Below the pieces are notes generated by a model. That model saw nothing but the letters and a program-made list of their open reading frames with translations. It was not told the DNA's origin and made no database searches. 27,101 nt of DNA, taken from positions 1 to 27,101 of the forward strand of contig MU623615.1 in NCBI GenBank assembly GCA_025201765.1, in the 5' to 3' direction. Source of the stretch: Daldinia sp. FL1419. Taxonomy: Eukaryota > Ascomycota > Sordariomycetes > Xylariales > Hypoxylaceae. Below, piece by piece: positions 8,843-18,040 of the stretch (position 1 is its first letter; each line of letters begins with the position of its first letter). The position numbers and the translations under genes are program-made.

Positions 8843-10031
8843 ATGAATCTCTTCTATTCAACAGTCAATACAATCCGAGACAAGTACACTCCCGTGAGTC
8901 ATACATCAACATTCCGAAAGACAGGTCAGATCACTCCCGAAGAGTTCCTAGCTGCCGGTGACTATCTCGTCTTCAAATTCCCGACTTGGTCCTGGGCAGA
9001 TGCCGATTCAGAGTCCAAGCGCGTATCCTACTTGCCTCCCGGGAAGCAGTTTTTGGTCACTCGAAATGTCCCTTGCAACCGCCGCCTCGATGAAGATTTC
9101 GCCGGAGATGCGGGCCACGAGGAAGCAGTAGTTGGCGATGGTGATGATTTCAACTCGAAAGGTCGCACCGACGATGATGGATGGCTACGAACCGGTGGTC
9201 TAAGCAGTTCACAACCGCTTAAAGCTAGAGATGTACGAACTGTTGACGATGCGGGGAATGTTGGAGACGGCCTAGACGACGAGGATGAAATCCCGGATAT
9301 GGAAGACGATGATGACGATGATGAAGCCATTATTCGGGATACCGATTCTCACAAGAAGACTGCGTGTGTACCGGCATACTTTTATCCATCGTTATTCTTC
9401 ATCGTTTCCGGTATATCTAGAAGCTAACTAAATGTCTGATAGGGCTCGCCGTACGTACACTCTGTACATTATGTATTCTCCTTATTATCGCACGCCTCGA
9501 CTATATCTATCGGGCTACTCCGAAGGGCAACCCCTCGCCCCTCATCTTATGATGGAGGATATCGTTGGCGACTACAAGGATAAGACAGTGACATTGGAAG
9601 ACTTTCCTTTCTTTGCCAATAATGTCAAGATGGCTAGCGTGCACCCCTGCAAACATGCTTCAGTTATGAAAACTCTACTAGACCGCGCAGATGCCGCCCT
9701 CAAAATACGACGCGACAAGATGAAGTCAGGAAAGACAGTTGGTAATGATCCCGGCATGGAAGGTCTGGTAGACGAGATCAATAAGCTAGATGTCAAAAGT
9801 GCTGAAGCCGCCGCCGAGTCAAGTAATGACGACTGGGAAGAAGTGGAGGTAGAAGATCAAGAGGTGGCCATCCGGGTTGACCAATATCTCGTCGTATTTC
9901 TCAAGGTGTGTACATGGGTTCTTTTATACCAAGTTCGATAGAGGATCATAAGACCGCAGAAGCTAACTCGGGTCTAGTTCATGGCCAGTGTAACCCCCGG
10001 GATCGAGCATGATTTCACCATGGGCGTATAA
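8843..10031 (+). CDS. atg3: Autophagy E2-like conjugating enzyme Atg3
   Basis: Atg3 takes activated Atg8 from Atg7 and transfers it to phosphatidylethanolamine, the step that attaches Atg8 to autophagosome membranes. Exons are 8843-9363, 9443-9905 and 9978-10031: 1,038 bases, 345 residues, normal for fungi. Introns of 79 bases (donor GTGTGT, branch GCTAAC) and 72 bases (donor GTGTGT, acceptor TCTAG) restore the family sequence at both joins. Seen: the amphipathic N-terminus MNLFYSTVNTIRDKYTPVSH, GQITPEEFLAAGDYLVFKFP, a long acidic flexible region (about 85-165, ending with a D/E run), the E2 core TYTLYIMYSPYYRTPRLYLS, the catalytic motif HPC with Cys243, DQEVAIRVDQYLVVFLK, and the terminal GIEHDFTMGV. 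Start 8843 matches the usual N-terminus; an in-frame ATG at 8597 would add 82 unrelated residues. It diverges from the eL37 gene and converges with azgA. Confidence 0.97.
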
Positions 10032-10478
10032 TAAGCCTCCTCAATGCAGCATTTATACGGAGTGGGTGGTTTTATTTATTTTCACACATTCCAGACGGCG
10101 TTTAGGAATCGGAAGTGGATAGGAGCGGGTAGAAAGCACAAAGTCGGCTTATATTTTATTGCTTCGGTAGATACCAGTACCTTGTTAGTATACAAATAAC
10201 ATCCATGATAACTCAGTGCCCATACGCTGACACGGTGAGAAAAACATGCCTGAAACTATTATTCTATATCCTCTGCATAATTCCACCTGTTACCCCAAAT
10301 CTCCTCTAACATTAATATATATCCAAAATCAAACCAAATCCAGACCCCATCCCGTAGCCCTGAGAGATATGGCCGTGACTGTCTGGTTCAATCCACCCAA
10401 CATAGATAGATAGGTGGGCCAGAGATATGCATAGATCGTATTATATATACAATATATTACACCATACATAGATTATAT
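10032..10478. other. Intergenic region between convergent atg3 and azgA
   Basis: This 447 bp region receives the 3' ends of both neighbours. It becomes AT-rich toward azgA (10440-10478). No gene, RNA fold or repeat was noticed. Clear AATAAA signals are absent, which is common in fungi. Confidence 0.5.
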
Positions 10479-12700
10479 TCAAGTAGGTTTCTCCTGGACC
10501 CAAAGTGTAGATGCCTCAGCCTGACCTCTTCCGCGTTCTTTCGATTCCGTCTTTACAACATCTTCTTCTCCAGGCATGTCAACGCTTGATCCGGTTACGG
10601 GAGTGTCGTCCCGGAAAAAATCGCTCCTTCCGGTGTAGAGACGCATTACCCACGGTGGTAATATACCACCCCGGAGTTTCCAGGTCCAATGGTCCTTTTC
10701 CGCCTTGTTAGGCGGGATAATAAGTCCTCCGGACACCTTTTCAATTAGCCACACCAGTGTGTTAAGCAGGATGTATAAGCAAATGCCACCGATAAGACCG
10801 TCTGCAATACTATACGTGAAAGGCATTGCAAATATGGTAACGAACTAATCCATGACTTAGCAAATTATCATTGCCGTATAGACTGACAAAAAGATGAGAG
10901 CTTGAGCATGCTCTTCCGCAAGGAAGAGCCACCGTAGCAGGGTACAAATTCGCCTACACATGGCATGGGAGACAACAAGTATACTTACAGCTGGTACAGC
11001 ATCACCAATATATCTCCAGTTAATCTCTGTCACCGCCTGCATCATCATCGATCCGACCAAAACTAGCACACATCCTGTTGCCCACGGAGGTATCGACGCA
11101 AAAATGGGAGCAAAAAAGATAGATATGAAGAAGCATAGGCCTGTAGTCATCGAAGTAAGACCTGTTCGTCCACCATCAGCTATACCAGCTCCACTTTCGA
11201 CAAATGCGGTAACAGGCGGGCATCCCAGGAGAGACCCGATAGATATACTAATTGCATCAACCATGTATGCCATGGTAGAACCCTCGAAGTCCTCCGTTAC
11301 GGGGTCGATAACGTTGGCGAATCGTGCCATTGAATACTAGAACGACCGGTGTTAGCGTGGATGTTTATAGGGGGTACCGAAGGGCCAGCGTGCCTGCGGA
11401 CCACTTCCTATCAGGCGGCTCTACCGAGATACTAGCAATATAGCAAGGCAACAACCCCAAGGTATACTTACTAAGGTCCCCGTGCAGTCAAGAATATCAA
11501 CATAGAGGAATGTAATGAATGCCAGGCCGAACTGGCCCCCATACTCTGAAATATCCCAGCGTTGGACGGTGAGAGTTTTGGAAATCTTATGAAAATCGAC
11601 AACCTGTTTGAAGAAATCGAAGGCGTCGTCGCCCAAAGCCGTGTATGGGAAATAAGTGACGGAGGTTCCCCGCGGCCACGAAATTATACTGACAAGGAGG
11701 ATTCCAGCTACGATAGCCCCCTTTACGCGATACATCATGAGAAGTACGGTTAACACTCCGCCACAGAATATGCCGATCCACATCTTCGGGTTGCGCATCT
11801 TTTCGCCGTCGGGGCAGAGTCCAGTAATCGGGTCAACAGCAGAGCAGCCAGCCAGCTCCATTGGCGTATCTTGCGCGCCAGTCACGAGGCCAATTCCTTC
11901 GCTATATGTTAATCCAATCAAGGTTAAAAAGAGGCCAATACCCACACTCGTGGCAAGCTTTATTGATCGTGGGATAGCTCTTGCAAGCCATTGGCGAAGA
12001 CCGAATAGAGCAAGAGCAAAGAAGACCCATCCTTCCACAAATATCGCCGTTAAAGCTACGGAGTAGGGTACCAGCCCGGTGCCGTGGAATCCAACTACGG
12101 TATATGAGAAGTAGGCATTCAAGCCCATGCCAGGTGCAAGAGAAACGGGTCTAAGGTTAAACATATCAGCCAAGCTTCAAAATGATAATGCATGGTAGGC
12201 CCTTACAGGTTCGCGAATAGGCCCATGCAAAAGGACGACAGCGCAGAGATAGCAGCCGTCGCAGTGACGAGGTCGCGTTTGATTTCAGCCGCGCACAGCA
12301 AGTACTCTTCATTCACTTTGCAAATCGGATCGTCGGGTCCGCCATTACACACGCAGGTACCTTATTATGTATTTCAGCTCTCTAGACCCCCCCCCAAAAC
12401 CAGTTGGAGCAATTCAACCTACCACCCGTATCGGATACAATGCTCGAGTTGACGGCAAGGATATAAGCCATTGCGAAAAATGCAGCAACTCCAGCACGTA
12501 ACTCGGTGAAGAAATAGGAACCTTTTCGCTCCTTGGGCTATATTCCAGTAGGGTAACCTTGTCAATGATGAAGTTTCCAGTGTGGAACACGGCCACTCGG
12601 GTGTCATAGGATAGCTTACGTGACCTGATCCCTCGAGCTGGAACCATCGCCCGACGGGACTCTTCGCAACCCTCATATTGAGACCGTTAACCCACGTCAT
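10479..12700 (-). CDS. azgA: AzgA-type purine (adenine/guanine/hypoxanthine) permease
   Basis: A plasma-membrane proton symporter of the AzgA family (NCS2 fold) that imports hypoxanthine, adenine and guanine. Six exons on the minus strand: 12700-12620, 12537-12423, 12360-12207, 12150-11472, 11336-10989 and 10844-10479, giving 1,743 bases and 580 residues, the family length. Introns of 82, 62, 56, 135 and 144 bases all have GT..AG ends and restore conserved sequence (GSGH|PKERKGSYFFTELRAG; FANL|PVSLAPGMGLNAYF; TGTL|YSMARFANVIDP; DAVPA|FVTIFAMPFTYS). Seen: GMGLNAYF with Asn128, YVDILDCTGTL with Asp335, FVESGAGIADGGRTGLTS with Glu390, many hydrophobic segments, and a charged C-terminal tail. From memory of the family, these residues match the substrate-site Asn, Asp and Glu of Aspergillus AzgA. 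Start 12700 gives the usual N-terminus; the frame stays open upstream without family similarity. Intron 2 holds a nine-base G/C run. Confidence 0.95.
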
Positions 12701-13676
12701 ATTGATAAACAGCCTCCGGGCCAACGGATTCCGCCCTCGCAACGAGTTGTGTGCTCGGGTTATACAAGGCAACAAGGCAACGAGGCAACAGCCGCGACTT
12801 AAAGACAAGAACGGGACAAGAACAGGGCAAGAGACAAGATACTGTCTTCGAGACCCGAAGAGCCCTAGAGTGTAGGAAGATCTAAGCACGTCGAAATATT
12901 GATGTCAGTGCGTAATAAGTATACGTGAGGCAAAAGGCCAAAAGCCGCATGGCACACGAGCACCTAAATAGAAAAATATAAAATCAAAATAAAAATAAAA
13001 AGAGAAGAAAAATGCGACTCCGGCTAGCCGGGGAATGCGTAAATACGTCCAATCACGGTAGTATTAGCTAGTCATGATCTAGTGCAAATCAAATGAGATA
13101 ATAAATACCCGTACAAGATCTTATCACCTTCACTTTAGCTCCGAACATGGGAATATGGGATGGGGGGGGGGGGGGGCCCTTAGGTTGATAGATTTTATAG
13201 ACGACTTATTCCCATTTGCTTCTTATTATTTGATACAAAGACTAGCCACAAGGTTGCTTATTAGCGGCTAGATGTGATAGGTACATGGTAGAGTAGAGTA
13301 TGTAGGGGGAGTAGAGGGCGAGAGGGTTGGGTTAGAACTTAGAAGGCTTGTCCTTGGAAATATTCAAGATGCAAATTTGCTAGTCTAACGAGTCAAAAAC
13401 TAGCAAGCGGAGGATCTAAAAAAGATAAGGATTGAGGTTTACTCTACAGAGTTGGATAGTATGTAGATAATGAGCCATGCAAGACATGGGTGTAGGCATG
13501 TAGCATGATGATCGATGCAGGGTGGCGATGTGGCGATGTGGGTAGCAATGGGCTCGGTATCTATTTCGTAAGCCAAGGCTATATCTCCAACCAATCCATC
13601 CAAAGAGATTAAGACCGGATTCTTCCCGTTCTTCCCACTCATGAAAACCTAAGATCTAGGGGCCTGTTGCCTTCAC
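12701..13676 (-). promoter_or_regulatory. azgA upstream region
   Basis: About 1 kb of normal composition. It has a purine-rich repeat patch at 12770-12840 (GGCAACAAGGCAACGAGGCA), a run of 15 G (13162-13176) and several GATA-type sites: AGATAA at 13096-13101, TTATCA at 13121-13126 and AGATAA at 13423-13428. AzgA genes in Aspergillus respond to the GATA factor AreA, so these are plausible but common motifs. A 67-codon frame on the minus strand (13439-13642) shows no known domain and I do not call it. Confidence 0.35.
13162..13176. repeat. Run of 15 G
   Basis: Uninterrupted G15 followed by CCC. Other long C/G runs lie in the elp6 intron (12 C, 6502-6513) and in azgA intron 2 (9 C on the + strand, 12387-12395). 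The exact length may be affected by sequencing error. Confidence 0.8.
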
Positions 13677-14235
13677 TGGGGACTATTGTAACAAAGGCTT
13701 CATATATGTCTCAGATATATTAATTATTGATATTATAACTAATAAATTATTTTGTAATTGATTAATGAACTTAATACATCACACGAAGAATTACCTCAGT
13801 TATCATCTTTATTGAGTCTCAGCTCCGTATAGATATTTCCAAAAGGGGTTATTAAATATTTACGTGGTATGTTTGGAATCCCTGTAGAAAATAGTTGTTT
13901 GTAAGCCTTTAGTTTTCATCCTATACCAACGATAAGCCAATGGATAATTGGATATATGTATTACTAGTAAGTTATAGTCAATTACTTATATAAGATGTGA
14001 CACCATCCTATTGTAGGTTAGGTACTCAGCGACCTCCTGCCGCCTTCGTTTAAGCTGGCTGCTAGTTTCTAATTACCAATCCGGGTATTAGATAGGAGCA
14101 AGTAGTTTCAAAGTGAATAGATACTTGGTACATACGAGGACTTATTCCTACTTTAAGATGATATATATATAAGAGATATGTATGATATATGGATTAAGCC
14201 GCCTGTTAAGATTTCATATGTCTTATAATTAGATA
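13677..14235. other. Transition from gene island to AT-rich flank
   Basis: Composition falls gradually toward AT. A mixed patch at 14025-14110 has no reading frame. Nothing else is recognised. The stretch ends with the TA (14234-14235) used as target by the next MITE. Confidence 0.5.
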
Positions 14236-14998
14236 CAGTTATGGAACAAAAAAACCGCACACCTCAAATTTCGTACCCCTAATATTCAAACTTAAATAAC
14301 TTAATAAAGAAAATATATAAAATTAGTTGGTTTTTTATTTCAAATTATTTAGTTAATAAAACATTTATTTTTGATTTTTTATATTTATTATTATGTAAGA
14401 TTGATATTAAAACAGTTGATATAATTAGGTTTAGTTTCTTGTATAAAATATAATTTAATATAAAATGATATATGATATAAGATAAATTTAAAAAAATTAT
14501 AAATATAAATTGTAAGTAATTATATATATAAAATAACTTTCCTTAAGATTTTAGGTATAGAATTGAGTAAGTTATAAGCTTTTGAAATATATATGTTTTA
14601 GGGATTTTGATAAAAAATCCACGTTTTTCTATAAAACATACCCTATTCAACTAAATATAATTCAACCAATCTAAATTATTTCAATAAATATAAACTTTAT
14701 ATATATAAATAAATACATAAAATTTATATAAATATATTTTTTAAAATTTAAAAAGAAGTTTTAAAGGTCCAAAATATATTTTATATTTTATTTAAAATCC
14801 ATTATCTAATAACCTATTTTTTATAATTTCTTTCTTAATTATTTTCAAGAATTAAATCCATAAATAAAATCTACAATGAATTTTAATATAACTTTATATA
14901 TATAGATTATTAATATTTACATATTATGATATTAAAAGGAATTGTTGAAACTATATATATATAAATTTGAGGTGTGCGGTTTTTTTGTTCCATAACTG
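14236..14998. mobile_element. MITE-like element C with perfect 36-bp inverted ends and TA target duplication
   Basis: Positions 14236-14271, beginning CAGTTATGGAACAAAAAAAC, are the exact reverse complement of 14963-14998. TA flanks both sides (14234-14235 and 14999-15000). The 763 bp element therefore has the marks of a pogo/Tc1-mariner-derived non-autonomous element: a CAGT start and TA duplication. The interior is strongly AT-rich with no transposase, yet both ends keep all their CpA sites unchanged. It forms the right border of the gene island. Confidence 0.85.
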
Positions 14999-15000
14999 TA

Positions 15001-15461
15001 GAATAATGGGAACTCTTAGTACATATGATTTCATATTTTTGTGTTCAGTAGTGAGTTACTTACAGGACAGTGAAGCCCTTTACCCGTCTACAATGCCTAA
15101 TAATATACAATTATCAATAATTATATTAAAATTAATTAGATCAATTGAAAAAATATAAATATAAATAGGTTTATAAAAATATTATTAAAAATAAACATAT
15201 TTAATTTAAGGAATAAATAGGTTTAATAGATATTTTAAATTAGATAAAAATTAAAATATTTAAAAATATGGATAAAATAATATAATAAAAATAGGAAATA
15301 AATGAAGAAATTATTAAAAGAAATAATCAAAAATATATTAATCTGGAAATATAAAAGAATTGTATTTTTAATGTTATATATTTAAATTTATTTATTGGTT
15401 TTATTTAGGGAGGTATATTGAATTCATAAATTTTAAAATTAATTTGGAAAATTCTTTTCTT
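15001..15461. other. AT-rich gene-free stretch between two MITEs
   Basis: A mixed patch at 15001-15100 is followed by AT-rich DNA. An open frame that starts inside the right end of element C (14967) runs to 15158, but it has no recognisable product and begins in a transposon end, so it is not called. Confidence 0.5.
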
Positions 15462-15463
15462 TA

Positions 15464-15880
15464 ACGTACCCCACAAGTCAACCAATCAAACAAATTAACC
15501 GATCAGCAAAAATACATACAAAATACATCTGTGCGTAAATGTGCATTCTATTCAAAAGAAAATTGTATCAAAAATCAATTTAAAGATTTAAATAGTTCTT
15601 CTAAAAGTAATAATTACAGTATTTTTTTATTTTTGCACAATTCTTTTCAATTTATTAAAAATAAAAAACGGAAAAATAGGTCTAAAACTGTTGATATTTT
15701 AACCAACTTCTTCTATATCCCTAGGAGAATTTTTTCAATTTTTTCATAATATTAGATTTATATAATATAAAATATATCAAAATTTAAAAAAATAAGATTA
15801 AAAATTCGTAAAGTTACAATTTTTAAATTTCTTTGATTTTCAGTTATATTTCAGCTAATCAGTTGACTTGTGCAGCACGT
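15464..15880. mobile_element. MITE-like element D with imperfect inverted ends
   Basis: The left end ACGTACCCCACAAGTCAACC and the right end (15856-15880, inverse ACGTGCTGCACAAGTCAACT) match at about three of four positions or better over 25 bp, sharing CACAAGTCAAC exactly. TA flanks both ends (15462-15463 and 15881-15882). Length is 417 bp. A 72-codon frame at 15531-15749 lies inside; its start (YSKENCIKNQFKDLN) faintly recalls the N-terminal helix of pogo-type transposases, but the rest is low complexity, so I leave it uncalled. Confidence 0.6.
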
Positions 15881-15882
15881 TA

Positions 15883-16379
15883 GATTGGAGTAATAATAAA
15901 TAAATAAATAAATAAATAAATAATAAAATTATTAAAGAATATATTATTAAATATAATAATTGTTAAAATAGTAAAAATAATATTATAATTATTTTTAATT
16001 TTAAATTTATTATATATAATTATATTGTATAATATATATAATCTTCTATTATTAATTTCAATTATTATAAGTAGATTAAATAATTTATAAATTTATATTT
16101 TTATTATAAAAATTTTTAAAATATAATAAAAAAATATTTATAATTAAAAAAAATAAAAAGTTTATAATTATTATATACATATACTTTAAAAATATTATAG
16201 TCTTTATTATAATCTTTTTATATAAATTTATTTCTCTTTAATTATAATTTCTTACCAATATTTATTATCATTCAATAAATATAATATCCCTATTTATCTT
16301 CAATTTTAAAATAATCAAATAATTTTATTAATTATATTTCAAAAAATTCTTTATTAAATAAATTAATTTATATTTAATT
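15883..16379. other. AT-rich stretch starting with a TAAA microsatellite
   Basis: GATTGGAGTAATAATAAATA at 15883, followed by further TAAA units to about 15925, equals the extreme tail of the LINE-like family, so a tail fragment may remain beside element D. The rest (15930-16379) is almost pure A/T with no feature seen. Confidence 0.5.
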
Positions 16380-16605
16380 ATTATTTATTATTATTATTAT
16401 TATTATTATTTATTATTCTAATTTACTTAGAATATATTATAGATATCCAATCTATCTTTTGGTATTTATTCTAGGTAAAACCATATTCCAGAGAAAATCT
16501 ACTTATTATTTATTTAATCATATTATATTATTATAATTTTGATTTTACCTTATATTTTTATTAAAATTTATTTTTAATAAAAGTAATTAAATTTTAATAT
16601 AAAAA
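16380..16605 (-). mobile_element. LINE-like 3' end, copy 4
   Basis: On the minus strand it carries the family core in a decayed form (AGATTTTCTCTGGAATATGG, then AAGATAGATTGGATATC, then AATATATTCTAAGTAAAT) followed by a (TAA)n tail, seen on the + strand as the ATT microsatellite at 16384-16412. Many positions are C-to-T changes relative to the copies at 2832 and 27000. Confidence 0.45.
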
Positions 16606-17417
16606 AACCTTTAATATATTAATAATATTTAAATTTTATAAAATAATGTAGTAATAGTTTAAATGTAAGGCAATTATAAAATCCAAAATAATTTTTTTTA
16701 ATTTTTTTAATAAATAATAAAAATATTATTACATTATAAAAAACTATTCTAAAAAAAGCCCAAAATATATATAAATAATTTTATATTTTTATAAAAAATT
16801 ATTATTTATTTTTATTTCCATAACCCTTTTTTAAATGTTATAATATTATATTTATTTTTTTAAAATAATTTAAAATAATATTATTAACCTATAATCCTTC
16901 TTAATTAATTTTAATTCTTTTTATATATTTTGTTTATATTCTATAATATTATAATATAATATTACCATATTTATTATGTTCATAATCCAATATTACCTTA
17001 AAAAATCCATTTTATTTTTATATATATATTATATTAAATAAAACGAAATTTATATATTTATAAATATTCTATTACCCTTCCAATTCTATTTTATTATTAA
17101 TTTCTTTTTAATATTCTAATCATTTTATTAAAAATTATTATAATATTTTAAATTTAATCCAATATTTTAATATTATATTATATTAAAATTAGAATCCCAA
17201 TATAATTACATATTATGAAAATAACTTACTTATTAAAAACAGAAAATTATATAAAAAGTATAATTATGCCTTTCTAATATAATTTTAAGAATCAAATTTT
17301 AAAATTTTATTTTAATTCTTTTAAAGTTTTTAAATCTTTAAGAAATTTATTAAAAAATTATTAATAATATTTAATAATTATTCTTATTATATTTAATCCT
17401 TTATTTATTAAATTTAT
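16606..17417. other. AT-rich gene-free stretch
   Basis: Strongly AT-rich with stops in all frames. It may be the decayed body of the neighbouring LINE-like copy, whose 5' direction points this way, but no reverse transcriptase motif can be read. Confidence 0.5.
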
Positions 17418-17597
17418 TGTGGGAATATTAGTCATGTGACTGTGGTGGTACAAGACCCACCTTAATCCTATATATAAACCACATATTCTGATTGTACAAT
17501 TAGAATATGTGCTTATTTTTTTATATACCATTTTTACTAAATTTATAAATACCTTTACTTTTATTATTGCATATAATGGTACCTTATTTATTTAATA
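17418..17597 (-). mobile_element. LTR, copy in minus orientation (180 bp)
   Basis: Reverse-complement match to the LTRs at 24550-24730 and 25936-26116. Shared marks are GGTACC near the start, a central palindrome (17483-17514 here: CATATTCTGATTGTACAATT and its mirror), AGGATTAAGGTGGGT, GTCACATGAC and an end in CCCACA. Together with the adjoining 17598-18000 it forms the 3' end of an element on the minus strand. Confidence 0.65.
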
Positions 17598-18000
17598 TTG
17601 ATTAATAATTAATAATAATTATAAACCAGTTAGGATGCTTAAAAAGAAAGAGATAAGTTTAGTAGTTAGTACAATGACCTTAAGATTTTATGTTTTTATG
17701 TATGGTTTTAAGTTTAGGATTTTATATTCTTATATATGGTTTTGGGAATATTTATATTTTGCACTAGATTTGAATCCCGATAAAAAAAGGTAAATAACTT
17801 TAAAATTTTATATTTTAATATATGATCTTAAACCAAAATTTTATGTTCTAATGTATGATTTTAAAATACCTCGTTCTAATTTAAGATTTTTAAAAAGTAA
17901 AAATAACTTTAGCGTTAAATTTATAAATTAATATCTACATCTATCATATATAAACAAATAATATTAAGGCTTTTTTTGTTAATAAAATACTTTCAAAGGA
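17598..18000 (-). mobile_element. Internal 3' part of the same LTR element, with subrepeats
   Basis: Inverted match to 25490-25935. It contains repeated units of the form TTTTATATTCTTATATATGG and variants (17675-17880), which mirror the AAAACCATGCATTGGAATAT units of the other copy. A stretch near 17960 (ATTAAGGCTTTTTTTGTTAA) matches inverted 25510-25540. Similarity is lost to the right of about 18000. Confidence 0.55.
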
Positions 18001-18019
18001 ATTTATACTAAGTAATAAA

Positions 18020-18040
18020 CAGGAGCTCTAATAGCTCCTG
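18020..18040. repeat. 8-bp hairpin, loop CTAAT
   Basis: CAGGAGCT (18020-18027) and AGCTCCTG (18033-18040) are exact reverse complements. It is a GC-rich stem in AT-rich surroundings, just beyond the end of the shared internal region of the LTR element. Confidence 0.6.

Noticed and set aside
9028..9330. 100-codon minus-strand frame with many Ser codons
   Set aside because: It is the antisense of the acidic Asp/Glu-coding region of atg3.
10960..11340. 126-codon + strand frame
   Set aside because: Antisense shadow of azgA exon 5, which has clear family similarity on the other strand.
11656..12066. 136-codon + strand frame
   Set aside because: Antisense shadow of azgA exon 4.
5886..12700. A functional gene cluster or defence system in the gene island
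   Set aside because: The four genes are conserved housekeeping genes from unrelated pathways with mixed orientations; nothing suggests joint function.
13439..13642. 67-codon minus-strand frame upstream of azgA
   Set aside because: No known motif and no supporting signals; expected by chance in DNA of this composition.
15531..15749. 72-codon frame inside element D as a transposase remnant
   Set aside because: Only a faint likeness at its start; the rest is low-complexity Lys/Asn/Ser/Phe.
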